A DNA stretch of 64,000 nt from Burkholderiales bacterium RIFOXYD12_FULL_59_19 (GTDB lineage: Bacteria > Pseudomonadota > Gammaproteobacteria > Burkholderiales > Burkholderiaceae_C), in the NCBI GenBank assembly GCA_001771065.1, contig MESQ01000048.1, forward strand, positions 62,001 to 126,000, read 5' to 3'. The translations under genes and the position numbers were made by a program. Positions 53,631 through 62,262 of the stretch are shown piece after piece; within the stretch, counting starts at the first letter, position 1; the number at the start of each line of letters is the position of its first letter. The notes under the pieces are model-generated. The model was given only the letters and a program-made list of their open reading frames with translations, was not told the DNA's origin and did not search any database.

Positions 53631-54955
53631 TGTCTTACGAGATGATCGCCCTGTTGATGTTTTCGTCGTTGATGCTGTTGCTTTTCACCGGGCAACGGGT
53701 TTTTGCCGCGATTGGTTTTGTTGGTGCGGCGGCCTCCATGCTGTTGTGGGGCGTGGGCGGGGTGGATATCGCGTTTTCATCGGCCATCAAGCTGATGAAG
53801 TGGTATCCGCTGCTGACCTTGCCCATGTTTATTTTTATGGGTTACGTGCTGTCTGAAAGCAAGATCGCCGATGACCTTTACAAGATGTTTCACGTCTGGT
53901 TCGGCGGGCTCAATGGCGGGCTGGCTGTCGGTACGATCGGGCTGATGGTGCTGATTTCTGCCATGAACGGCTTGTCTGTGGCAGGCATGGCGATCGGTGC
54001 GACCATCGCACTGCCCGAGCTGTTGCGCCGCGGCTATGACAAGCGCATGGTGTCGGGGGTCATTCAGGCCGGCTCATCGCTTGGCATTCTGGTTCCTCCT
54101 TCGGTGGTGCTGGTGCTCTACGCGATGATCGCGCGCCAGCCGGTGGGTCAGTTATGGCTCGCGGGGGTGTTTCCGGGCCTCATGATGGCCGGGATGTTCG
54201 TGATTTACATTGTGATCCGCTGCAAGCTCAACCCCAGTTTGGGCCCGGCATTGCCGCCCGAGGATCGCAACGTCCCCATGGCCGAGAAACTGCGTCTGCT
54301 GGGCGCGGGCCTGTTGCCCATCTTCATATTTATCACCATGATGGTGCCATTTGTGAAGGGTTGGACCAGCCTGGTGGAGAGTTCGGCCATTGGTGCCCTG
54401 GCCGCGCTGGGTGCAGCGGTTGCCAGACGTCGCATGACCTGGGCCGTGTTTGAAACCTCGGTGCGCCAAACGCTGGGCATCTCATGCATGTTCATGTGGA
54501 TCATTCTGGCGGCGCTGTGCTTTGGTGCCGTGTTTGACGGTCTGGGTGCGGTGAAAGCCATTGAGGGCTTGTTCATCGGAAAGCTGGGTTTGAGTCCGTG
54601 GGAAATCCTGATCCTGATGCAACTCTCCTATCTGATTCTTGGCACCTTCCTTGACGATACCGCGATGCTGGTGATTGTTGCGCCGCTGTATGTGCCGCTG
54701 GTGGGTTCCCTCGGATTTGACCTGATCTGGTACGGCATTCTCTACACGATCACCTGCCAAATTGCCTACATGACGCCGCCCTTTGGCTACAACCTCTTTT
54801 TGATGCGCGCCATGGCGCCGCCCGAGATCACGATACGTGACATCTATGCATCAATCTGGCCCTTTGTCGGTGTCATGGTGTTGGCTTTGATGCTGGTGAT
54901 GGCCTTTCCACAAATCGCCCTTTGGTTGCCCGGTCAGGTGTATGGCAACCCTTGA
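53630..54955 (+). CDS. TRAP transporter large permease (DctM type), eut-linked
   Basis: A 441-residue permease with about twelve helices: LTLPMFIFMGYVLSESKIADDLY, AGSSLGILVPPSVVLVLYAMIA and YLILGTFLDDTAMLVIVAPLYVPL are typical of DctM. It is the ion-coupled transporter. The three-gene order Q-M-P with 85 bases between M and P is common. The ethanolamine permease gene eutH is not in the window, which makes this system the local candidate importer. Confidence 0.92.
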   Translation: MSYEMIALLMFSSLMLLLFTGQRVFAAIGFVGAAASMLLWGVGGVDIAFSSAIKLMKWYPLLTLPMFIFMGYVLSESKIADDLYKMFHVWFGGLNGGLAVGTIGLMVLISAMNGLSVAGMAIGATIALPELLRRGYDKRMVSGVIQAGSSLGILVPPSVVLVLYAMIARQPVGQLWLAGVFPGLMMAGMFVIYIVIRCKLNPSLGPALPPEDRNVPMAEKLRLLGAGLLPIFIFITMMVPFVKGWTSLVESSAIGALAALGAAVARRRMTWAVFETSVRQTLGISCMFMWIILAALCFGAVFDGLGAVKAIEGLFIGKLGLSPWEILILMQLSYLILGTFLDDTAMLVIVAPLYVPLVGSLGFDLIWYGILYTITCQIAYMTPPFGYNLFLMRAMAPPEITIRDIYASIWPFVGVMVLALMLVMAFPQIALWLPGQVYGNP

Positions 54956-55040
54956 TGGCACAGATCGTTAGCGCCATGCCATCCGGGCAAGGCGCGGCGT
55001 AAATCCGGGCACGATGCCCAACTGTTGACAGGAGAGTTAA

Positions 55041-56078
55041 ATGAGTTCAAGACGCAACTTTGTCAAGAATGCAGGCCTGGCAGGCGCTGCTGCGGTTTCA
55101 TTGGCGGCGCCCGCCGTGCATGCACAAGCACCGATTCGATGGCGCATGCAAACCTATGCCGGTGCCGCCTTGGGTCAGCATGTCATCAAGCCGGCGGTGG
55201 ATGCCTTCAACAAGGCGGCCAATGGGCAAATGGTCATCGAGTTGTCTTATGCCGATCAGTTGGTTCCTACCGGCGAGCTGTTTCGGGCGATGCAGCGCGG
55301 CACCATAGACTGCGTGCAGTCTGACGACGACAGCATGGCTTCCCCTACCGAAGTGACTGTTTTTGGTGGCTACTTCCCCTTTGCCTGTCGCTACAGCCTG
55401 GATGTGCCGGTGCTGTTCAACCAGTGGGGACTGGCCGAGATATGGGAGGCGGAATATGCCAAAGTGGGTGTCAAGCATATTTCAGCGGGCTCATGGGATC
55501 CATGCAACTTTGCCACCAAGAAGCCCATCCTCAGTCTCAAGGATCTCAAAGGCAAGAAGATATTTACCTTTCCCACCGCCGGTCGATTCCTCAAGCAGTT
55601 TGGTGTGGTTCCAGTGACACTGCCGTACGAAGATGTCGAGGTCGCCATGCAGACGGGGGAGCTCGATGGCGTGGCCTGGTCGGGCATCACAGAAGACTAC
55701 ACCGTCGGTTGGGCGAATGTGACTGGCAACTTTCTGACCAACAACATCTCCGGTGCATGGATCGGATCGTTCTACGCCAACATGGCCAGCTGGAACAAAG
55801 TGCCACCGCATTTGCAGCAGCTGTTGCGCCTGGCCTTTGACAGTTCGCATTACTACCGCCAGCATTGGTACTGGGGGGGTGAAGCCAAGCTTCGGGTTGA
55901 GGGCAAAAAAATGAAACTCACCACCATTCCCGACGCCGAGTGGAAAACAGTCGAAGTTGCGGGGCGCAAGTTTTGGGACGAGGTTGCCAAAGAAAGCCCA
56001 TTGAAGGCCAAAGTTGTGCAGATTCTGAAGAACTACAACGCGGCCATGGAAAAAGCCGGCCCGCCGTATCGGTATTAA
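55041..56078 (+). CDS. TRAP transporter solute-binding protein (DctP type), eut-linked
   Basis: A 345-residue periplasmic receptor with a twin-arginine signal (SSRRNFVKNAG, cleavage after VHA). Tat export suggests folding or cofactor constraints before export. The core has DLKGKKIFTFPTAGRFLKQF and VAMQTGELDGVAWSGITEDY. In most TRAP receptors the position after LKGxKI is an Arg that clamps a carboxylate; here it is Phe, hinting at a non-carboxylate ligand. Ethanolamine or a related amine is an inference from this and from location. A clear GGAGAG lies before the ATG. Confidence 0.9.
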   Translation: MSSRRNFVKNAGLAGAAAVSLAAPAVHAQAPIRWRMQTYAGAALGQHVIKPAVDAFNKAANGQMVIELSYADQLVPTGELFRAMQRGTIDCVQSDDDSMASPTEVTVFGGYFPFACRYSLDVPVLFNQWGLAEIWEAEYAKVGVKHISAGSWDPCNFATKKPILSLKDLKGKKIFTFPTAGRFLKQFGVVPVTLPYEDVEVAMQTGELDGVAWSGITEDYTVGWANVTGNFLTNNISGAWIGSFYANMASWNKVPPHLQQLLRLAFDSSHYYRQHWYWGGEAKLRVEGKKMKLTTIPDAEWKTVEVAGRKFWDEVAKESPLKAKVVQILKNYNAAMEKAGPPYRY

Positions 56079-56295
56079 GCACCTCGCTGACAAACAGGAT
56101 GCCGGCAACCTTGCCGGTCCTATTGCGTGCGTGCGCAGCTCTAACGGGCGCAGGCATGCAAGCAGGTGTTTTGCGTGTCTGGCATGCGGTCAATCAACGC
56201 ATGACTGACGCCGCGACCCCGTTTGCTCTTGAAGTGAATGTGGCTGTGACGTATTGATTTCTGCAATTACAGAGCATTCACGCGTAAGGCATGGC

Positions 56296-57504
56296 ATGAA
56301 TATATTGGTCATTAACTGTGGAAGCTCATCATTAAAATTTGCGGTATTCAATCTTGATGAAGCGGATATACCTTTGTGGAGTGGCCTGATTGAAAGAATC
56401 GGTACCCATACACCGCTACGCATTTCATGGAACAGTGGGGCGCAGAGAGAGCATTTTGAGATCCCGCCCTGTCAGCATCGACAGGCCATGGAATGGCTGG
56501 TGGACAAGTTTGACAAACTCGGCATCACGGCGACCCTTGGGGGAGTAGGGCATCGGTTTGTACATGGCGGTGAGACATTCAGGCAAAGCGTTCTGGTCAC
56601 ACCAGCAGTTCTGGCAACACTTAAAAAGTGTCTGGATCTGGCGCCATTGCACAACCCTGCCAATTTTGAAGGTATTGAACTGACACAGAAGGTTTTTCCG
56701 CATCTGCCGCAATGTATTGTTTTTGATACCGCATTTCACGCCACTATTCCCGAGCATGCTTACCGTTATGCATTGCCTGAAAAATATTATGACGAACATC
56801 AAATTCGACGGTATGGATTTCACGGCACCTCACACAGTTTTATTGCAAGAAAATCCAGACAAATATTGCAGGAAAACCGTTTTAATGCTCATGGCATCGT
56901 GAGTTTGCATCTGGGCAACGGTTGTTCCAGCTGTGCCATTCTCGATGGGAAGAGTGTCGATACCAGCATGGGTTTTACACCATTGGAAGGCTTGGTCATG
57001 GGCACCCGCGTGGGAGATATTGATCCAGGGGTGTGCATTTATTTGGCAGAGAAATGTCAGATGACGGTGCAGGAGATTTCTGATTTATTGAACAAGAAAA
57101 GCGGCCTGTTGGGGGTCTCTGGCGTTTCCAATGACTTGAGAACTCTGCTGGAGAAAGAAAAGGAAGGACACGCTCCCAGCACTCTGGCGATCCATATCTT
57201 TGCCTACAAGGCGGCCCAGAGTGTGGGCAAGATGATGGTGGCACTTCCTCACTTGGATGCGCTTGTTTTTACCGGTGGTATCGGTGAAAACTCTCCCGCC
57301 ATGCGAGCGCGGATTGTGGGCCATCTGCAGTGCTTCCTTCTCTTTCTGGATCCCGATGCCAATCACACGCATGGCAAGGCGACTGGTGGCTTCATTCAAA
57401 GCCCCGCTTCACCCGTAAAAATACTGGTGATCTCGACCCAGGAAGAATGGCTTATTGCGCAAGAAATGGTGGTACTCACCAGCGCGATCAGCCTCGAACC
57501 GTGA
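56296..57504 (+). CDS. ackA: Acetate kinase
   Basis: A 402-residue ASKHA-fold kinase making ATP and acetate from acetyl phosphate. The motifs are all intact: ILVINCGSSSLKFAVF at the start, VGHRFVHGGE, FDTAFHATIPEHAYRYALP, RRYGFHGTSHSFI, SLHLGNGCSSCAI and VFTGGIGENSP. It completes the route from EutE and EutD. The ATG at 56296 was chosen because the family starts there. The gene is visibly more AT-rich than the eut genes around it, suggesting a separate origin. It lies 217 bases after the TRAP receptor with no promoter recognised. Confidence 0.94.
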   Translation: MNILVINCGSSSLKFAVFNLDEADIPLWSGLIERIGTHTPLRISWNSGAQREHFEIPPCQHRQAMEWLVDKFDKLGITATLGGVGHRFVHGGETFRQSVLVTPAVLATLKKCLDLAPLHNPANFEGIELTQKVFPHLPQCIVFDTAFHATIPEHAYRYALPEKYYDEHQIRRYGFHGTSHSFIARKSRQILQENRFNAHGIVSLHLGNGCSSCAILDGKSVDTSMGFTPLEGLVMGTRVGDIDPGVCIYLAEKCQMTVQEISDLLNKKSGLLGVSGVSNDLRTLLEKEKEGHAPSTLAIHIFAYKAAQSVGKMMVALPHLDALVFTGGIGENSPAMRARIVGHLQCFLLFLDPDANHTHGKATGGFIQSPASPVKILVISTQEEWLIAQEMVVLTSAISLEP

Positions 57505-57594
57505 TGCGCGCTGCCAACTGCATGGCGGGTAAGACGCCGGCCTTCAGGGCTGAGCGTCTGAATGCGCCCACTTGGACTTGCGCATCAGCGTCAG

Positions 57595-57632
57595 CGCCAG
57601 CACCATCGCGCTCAAGGCGGCCGCTTCGGCAC
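57595..57632 (-). other. Fragment matching the cytidine deaminase active-site region
   Basis: About 37 bases here are nearly identical to bases about 40168-40204 inside cdd (encoding AEAAALSAMVLA on the minus strand). The flanking sequence is unrelated. It is too short for a gene; it may be a recombination scar or the remains of a second deaminase gene. Confidence 0.4.
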
Positions 57633-57650
57633 CACCCCAGCCTGAGAGGT

Positions 57651-58682
57651 TCAGGTACTCGCACGCACGATCAACTGATGGCCCAGATTGATGCAGGACG
57701 GGGTTACTGCCTCGCCGTTGATCAATGACACCAGCATGCTCGCCGCGGCGCTGCCAATTTCCGAGCGCGGCGTGCGCATGGTGGTCAACGGCGGCAGCAT
57801 CTGGTCACTGCCGGGCAGATCGTTGAAACCGGCAATGGCCAGTTGCCCGGGCACGGCAATGCCCAGGCGCAGTGCCGCCAGCAGGGCGCCTTGTGCCAGA
57901 TCGTCGTTGCAAAAAAAGATGGCGTCCACATCGGGCTGTGCCTGCCGGATCTGCGCCAGCAACCCGGCGCCCAGGGCCATGGACGAGGGCGCCGGGTTGA
58001 GCCATTCCAGTCTTGGGTCAAAGCGCCCGGCCTGTTTGAGCGCCTGCCGCCAGCCTGCCAGACGCTGCAGCGTGCGGGGGTCGAGCTGGGCCCCCACAAA
58101 GGCGATGCGCTGGCGGCCCCGTTGTAACAGATGCTGTGTGATCTCGGCACCCGCTTCGGTTTGCGAGAAGCCCACGCTGTAAACGCCCGCGGTGTCAGAG
58201 ATTTCCATCAGGTGCACACAAGGCACACCGCTCTTGGTGATCATCTGGCGGGTGGCCTCGTTGCGCTCAAAACCTGTTACCAGCAGGCCCGCCGGCCGGT
58301 GTTGCAACAGTTCGCGCAGCAACAACTCTTCTTCGTTGGCGTCGTAGTGCGTCACGCCCATCAGCATCTGGTAACCCGCTGGGCGCAGGGTGCGCTGCAC
58401 GGCTTCCAGCACATCAACGAACAGCGCATTCGACAGCATCGGAATCAGCGTGACCACCTGCGCGCTGTGGCGCGATGCCAGCGCGCGCGCCGCCGGGTCG
58501 GGCACGTAGCCCAGCTCTTTGGCCGCCGCCTGCACACGCGCCACCAACTCGACATCGACCGCCCGTTCACCACGCAACGCACGCGACACGGTGATGGGGC
58601 TCACTTGTGCCAGCCGCGCCACATCGGCCAGCGTGATGCGGCCAGTGGCGCGGGATCGTGGGGGCCGAAGATGTGAAGACAT
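57651..58682 (-). CDS. LacI-family repressor of the gluconate operon (GntR-like)
   Basis: A 343-residue repressor. The helix-turn-helix is ITLADVARLAQVSPITVSRALRG (about 17-39), followed by a hinge (ALASRHSAQVVTLIPM) and the periplasmic-binding-protein-like sensor ending with MRTPRSEIGSAAASMLVSLI. It resembles GntR of the gluconate system. It is divergent from gntK; the intergenic region has two identical operators, and its own promoter (TTGACT and TATCCT on the minus strand) overlaps one of them, so it probably represses itself too. The inducer is presumably gluconate or a related sugar acid. Confidence 0.9.
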   Translation of the reverse strand: MSSHLRPPRSRATGRITLADVARLAQVSPITVSRALRGERAVDVELVARVQAAAKELGYVPDPAARALASRHSAQVVTLIPMLSNALFVDVLEAVQRTLRPAGYQMLMGVTHYDANEEELLLRELLQHRPAGLLVTGFERNEATRQMITKSGVPCVHLMEISDTAGVYSVGFSQTEAGAEITQHLLQRGRQRIAFVGAQLDPRTLQRLAGWRQALKQAGRFDPRLEWLNPAPSSMALGAGLLAQIRQAQPDVDAIFFCNDDLAQGALLAALRLGIAVPGQLAIAGFNDLPGSDQMLPPLTTMRTPRSEIGSAAASMLVSLINGEAVTPSCINLGHQLIVRAST

Positions 58683-58722
58683 CGGGTAATTACGGAGTTG
58701 CAGAACGGATCATACAGTGCTA

Positions 58723-58736
58723 GGATAGCGCTATCC
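58723..58736. promoter_or_regulatory. LacI-type operator 1
   Basis: GGATAGCGCTATCC is a perfect 14-base palindrome with the central CG typical of LacI-family sites. It overlaps the presumed -10 element of the divergent repressor gene, 41 bases upstream of its start. Confidence 0.8.
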
Positions 58737-58834
58737 GACAGTCAGAGTCAAGTTTTGTTGTGCCAAGGTACCACCGGTGATCGGTGGTACCTGCGAAAGC
58801 CAAAATTTGAGTTGACTTTTTATTTAGCACGATG

Positions 58835-58848
58835 GGATAGCGCTATCC
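58835..58848. promoter_or_regulatory. LacI-type operator 2, overlapping the gntK promoter
   Basis: A second identical copy of GGATAGCGCTATCC, 112 bases from the first. It overlaps the putative -10 element of a promoter with TTGACT at 58812 and ends two bases before the chosen gntK ATG, so a bound repressor would block initiation. The pair could support DNA looping. Confidence 0.8.
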
Positions 58849-58850
58849 AA

Positions 58851-59363
58851 ATGACTATGAATGTTTCTGTTGTGATCATGGGTGTGGCCGGTTGCGGCAA
58901 ATCCAGCCTGGGCCGTGCGGTGGCGCAAGCCATGCAGTTGCCGCTGGTGGAAGGGGATGACTTTCACAGCCCCGAGAGTCGCCAGAAGATGAGCCAGGGC
59001 GTGGCCCTGACCGATGACGACCGCGCTGGCTGGCTCGACCGCCTGTGTGATCAGCTGCGTCAGCACCCCGGCGGCATGGTGCTGACCTGTTCGGCGCTGA
59101 AAAAAGCCTACCGCGAACGCTTGCGTGCGGCTTTACCCGGGCTGCGTTTTGTCTTTCTGGAAATCAACCGAGAGCAGGCGCAGGCGCGTGTTGGGTCGCG
59201 TGGTGAAGCGCATTTTTTCTCCAGCAACTTGGTGGACAGTCAATTTGCCACGCTGCAGGCGCCCACGGGCGAGCCCGGTGTGCTGACGCTGGCTGCGACG
59301 GCGCCTTTGGATCAACTACAGGCTGAGGTTGCGGCCTGGATGACGCATAAGGAGTTGGCATGA
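58851..59363 (+). CDS. gntK: Gluconokinase
   Basis: A 170-residue P-loop kinase phosphorylating gluconate to 6-phosphogluconate. The Walker A is GVAGCGKSSLGRAVA, followed by LVEGDDFHSPESRQKMSQGVALTDDDRAGWL, CSALKKAYRERLR and LVDSQFATLQAP, all typical of GntK. ATG codons at 58851 and 58857 both follow the operator directly and no ribosome-binding site is visible; from the nearby promoter the message would be almost leaderless. The stop overlaps the TRAP small permease start (ATGA). Confidence 0.93.
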   Translation: MTMNVSVVIMGVAGCGKSSLGRAVAQAMQLPLVEGDDFHSPESRQKMSQGVALTDDDRAGWLDRLCDQLRQHPGGMVLTCSALKKAYRERLRAALPGLRFVFLEINREQAQARVGSRGEAHFFSSNLVDSQFATLQAPTGEPGVLTLAATAPLDQLQAEVAAWMTHKELA

Positions 59364-59872
59364 GTACCGAGTCACATCACACGCCCCCGGATGGGCTTTT
59401 TCGGCGTTTGAGTAGCCACCTGATGGCCATTTGCCTGGGCGTGATGGCCTTGTCGGTGTTTGTCAATGTGGTGTTGCGTTACGGCTTTGGCAGCGGTGTG
59501 GCCGCCAGCGAAGAACTGTCGCGCCTGCTGTTTGTCTGGATGGTGTTTATTGGCGCCACCGCCGCTTACCCGGCCGGCGAGCACATGGCATTCACCAGCC
59601 TGGTGGGTTTGCTGCGCAAAAAGCCGCGTGCCATGCTGGCGGTGACGCTGCTGATCCGTGTGCTGGTGGTCACTGCCTGCAGCATGCTTGCCTGGGGTGC
59701 CTGGCAACAGGTGATCGTCGGGCTGGACAGCTATTCGGTGGTGTTGCGCTACCCCACGGCGCTGCTGCCCTTGCCGGCTTTTTTATGCGCCACGGCCATT
59801 GGCATCATGGCATTTGTTGAACTGATCAAACGCACCCCCCTGCATCTGGGGTTTGGCGTGCAGCCGGAGTAA
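59360..59872 (+). CDS. TRAP transporter small permease (DctQ type), gluconate operon
   Basis: A 170-residue four-helix membrane protein (LMAICLGVMALSVFVNVVLRYGFG, SEELSRLLFVWMVFIGATAAY, then EHMAFTSLVGLL), typical of the DctQ subunits of the YiaM group that carry sugar acids. It overlaps gntK by four bases and precedes the large permease by six bases. The operon context points to gluconate or a related sugar acid as substrate. Confidence 0.92.
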   Translation: MSTESHHTPPDGLFRRLSSHLMAICLGVMALSVFVNVVLRYGFGSGVAASEELSRLLFVWMVFIGATAAYPAGEHMAFTSLVGLLRKKPRAMLAVTLLIRVLVVTACSMLAWGAWQQVIVGLDSYSVVLRYPTALLPLPAFLCATAIGIMAFVELIKRTPLHLGFGVQPE

Positions 59873-59878
59873 CGCACC

Positions 59879-61171
59879 ATGTCAAGCGAAGGTCTGGCTT
59901 TTGTTGTTTTTGTTGGCGGCATGTTGTCGCTGCTGGGTGTGGGCATGAACATGGGGCTGGCGCTGGTGCTGACCGGCGCCGCCATGTCCTTTGTGCTGGA
60001 TTTTTGGGACACCCAGTTGCTGGCGCAAAACCTGGTGGCGGGGGTGGACAGCTTTCCGCTGCTGGCGGTGCCGTTTTTTATTCTGGCCGGTGAGTTGATG
60101 AACGCGGGCGGCATCAGCCAGCGCATCATCACCATGGCGCAGGCCTGGGTTGGGCATATTCGTGGTGGCTTGGGCTTTGTCGCCATTGGTGCAGCGGTGC
60201 TGATGGCCAGCATGAGCGGCTCGGCGCTGGCCGACACCGCCGCGCTGGCCACCATTTTGCTGCCGATGATGCGCCAGCAGGGTTACCCGCTGCATACCTC
60301 GGCGGGCCTGATTGGCGCCGGCGGCATCATCGCCCCGATCATTCCGCCGAGCATGCCGTTCATCATCTACGGTGTGACCACCAACACCTCGATCTCCTTG
60401 CTGTTCCTGTCGGGCATCGTGCCCGGCATCATCATGGGTGCCGGTCTGATCATTGCCTGGAAACTGGTGCTGCGTGGCATGGACCTGCCCAAGGGCGAGG
60501 CGCTGCCGATGAAGGCGCGCCTGAAAGCCACCCTGAGTGCCTTCTGGGCGCTGCTGATGCCCATCATCATCATTGGCGGCATGAAGTCGGGTCTGTTCAC
60601 CCCGACCGAAGCGGCCGTGGTGGCTGCGTTTTACGCGCTGGTGGTGTCGCTGTTCATCCACCGCGAAATGAAACTGGTGCAGGTGCACGAGGTGCTGGTG
60701 CGGGCCTCGCGCACCACCGCCATCGTCATGTTTTTGTGCGCTGGTGCCCAGGTGGCCAGCTATATGGTGACGCTGGCCGACTTGCCCAACGTGCTGACCG
60801 GTTGGCTCGGGCCGCTGGTGGACAGCCCGCGCCTGCTGATGGTGGTGATGATGCTGGTGCTGATCATGGTCGGCACCTCGCTTGACCTGACGCCCACCAT
60901 CCTGATCTTCTCGCCGGTGATGCTGCCTATTGCCGTCAAGGCTGGCATTGACCCGGTGTACTTTGGTCTGATGTTTGTGCTCAATGGCTCCATCGGCCTG
61001 ATCACACCGCCGGTGGGCACGGTGCTCAACGTGGTGGCCAGTGTTGGGCGCATGCCGCTGCACAGCGTGATCCGCGGTATCAGCCCGTTCCTGATCACTT
61101 ACATATTGATTCTTGCCTTGTTCATCGCGTTCCCGCAGATCGTCACCGCGCCAGTAGCGTGGATGCGCTGA
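59879..61171 (+). CDS. TRAP transporter large permease (DctM type), gluconate operon
   Basis: A 430-residue DctM/YiaN-type permease with about twelve helices. Diagnostic stretches are FPLLAVPFFILAGELMNAGGIS, MASMSGSALADTAALATILLPMM, GGIIAPIIPPSMPFIIYGV and NGSIGLITPPVGTVLNVVA. It works with the small permease just upstream and the receptor 58 bases downstream. The extensive antisense open frame across it is a codon-bias shadow. Confidence 0.94.
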   Translation: MSSEGLAFVVFVGGMLSLLGVGMNMGLALVLTGAAMSFVLDFWDTQLLAQNLVAGVDSFPLLAVPFFILAGELMNAGGISQRIITMAQAWVGHIRGGLGFVAIGAAVLMASMSGSALADTAALATILLPMMRQQGYPLHTSAGLIGAGGIIAPIIPPSMPFIIYGVTTNTSISLLFLSGIVPGIIMGAGLIIAWKLVLRGMDLPKGEALPMKARLKATLSAFWALLMPIIIIGGMKSGLFTPTEAAVVAAFYALVVSLFIHREMKLVQVHEVLVRASRTTAIVMFLCAGAQVASYMVTLADLPNVLTGWLGPLVDSPRLLMVVMMLVLIMVGTSLDLTPTILIFSPVMLPIAVKAGIDPVYFGLMFVLNGSIGLITPPVGTVLNVVASVGRMPLHSVIRGISPFLITYILILALFIAFPQIVTAPVAWMR

Positions 61172-61229
61172 CGTTTCCCTTCAACCCCGTTTTTCACGCG
61201 TTTTACTTCAACCACAGGAGATTCCTACC

Positions 61230-62249
61230 ATGTCATTCCTTCGCAGAACCCTTATTGCCGCAGCCAGCGTGGCCGTGCTCAGCGCCTCGTTTGCCGCCGC
61301 GGCGCAAGACATCAAGCCGCGCCTGATCCGCTTTGGCTACGGCCTCAACGAGCAAAGCAACCAGGGCCGCGCGGCCAAGGTGTTTGCCGACGAGGTGGCC
61401 AAGCTGTCGGGCGGCAAAATGAAAGTGCGCGCCATTGGCGCCGCCGCCCTTGGGCCGGACAACCAGATGCAGCAGGCCCTGATTGGCGGCGCCCAGGAAA
61501 TGATGGTTGGGTCGACTGCCACGCTGGTCGGCATTACCAAGGAAATGGCGCTGTGGGACACGCCGTTCCTGATCAGCAACGTCAAGGAAGCCGACATTCT
61601 GCTGGACGGCCCGATTGGCGACAAGGTGCGCAACAAGCTGCAGGAGAAGGGCCTGGTCGGTCTGGCCTACTGGGAAAACGGCTTCCGTAACCTGACCAAC
61701 AGCAAACGCGCGATCACCAAAATGGAAGACATGCAAGGCATCAAGCTGCGGGTGATGCAGAACAACGTGTTTCTGAGCACCTTCCAGACGCTGGGTGCCA
61801 ACGCCATTCCGCTGGCCTTTTCTGAACTCTTCAGTGCGCTGGAAACCAAGACGGTGGATGGGCAAGAGAACCCGTTCAACACCATTTTGTCGAGCAAGTT
61901 CTACGAAGTCCAAAAGTACATGACGGTGACCAACCACGTCTACAGCCCATGGATCGTGACAGTCAGCAAGAAATACTGGGATCAGCTGTCCAAGGACGAG
62001 CAAAAGGTGTTGAGTGATGCTGCCAAGACCAGCCGCGATTTTGAGCGCAAAGACACCCGTGCCGAAGCCGCCAAAGCCATGGCCGACCTCAAAGCCAAGG
62101 GCATGGAGATCAATGAAATGTCACCAGCCGAGTCAGACCGCATGCGTGACAAGCTGACCAAGGTGTATGCCGGCATCGGTGCTGACATTGGCATGGAGCT
62201 GTGGAACGAAACCCAGGCCGAACTGAAGAAAATCCGCGCCGCCAAATAA
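61230..62249 (+). CDS. TRAP transporter solute-binding protein (DctP type), gluconate operon
   Basis: A 339-residue periplasmic receptor with a Sec signal (FLRRTLIAAASVAVLSASFAA, cleavage near AAA). The fold markers are FADEVAKLSGGKMKVRAIGAAALG, GYENGFRN-like YWENGFRNLTNSKR and KLRVMQNNVFLSTFQTLGAN. Unlike the eut-linked receptor it keeps the ligand-clamping Arg (GIKLRV), in line with a carboxylate ligand such as gluconate. CAGGAGA precedes the ATG. It is the last gene of the gntK operon. Confidence 0.93.
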   Translation: MSFLRRTLIAAASVAVLSASFAAAAQDIKPRLIRFGYGLNEQSNQGRAAKVFADEVAKLSGGKMKVRAIGAAALGPDNQMQQALIGGAQEMMVGSTATLVGITKEMALWDTPFLISNVKEADILLDGPIGDKVRNKLQEKGLVGLAYWENGFRNLTNSKRAITKMEDMQGIKLRVMQNNVFLSTFQTLGANAIPLAFSELFSALETKTVDGQENPFNTILSSKFYEVQKYMTVTNHVYSPWIVTVSKKYWDQLSKDEQKVLSDAAKTSRDFERKDTRAEAAKAMADLKAKGMEINEMSPAESDRMRDKLTKVYAGIGADIGMELWNETQAELKKIRAAK

Positions 62250-62262
62250 GCGTTCGCTCTGA

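Noticed and set aside
59882..61063. A 393-codon open frame antisense to the TRAP large permease
   Set aside because: His/Gln/Arg-rich translation with no family resemblance; a shadow produced by third-position GC bias of the real gene.
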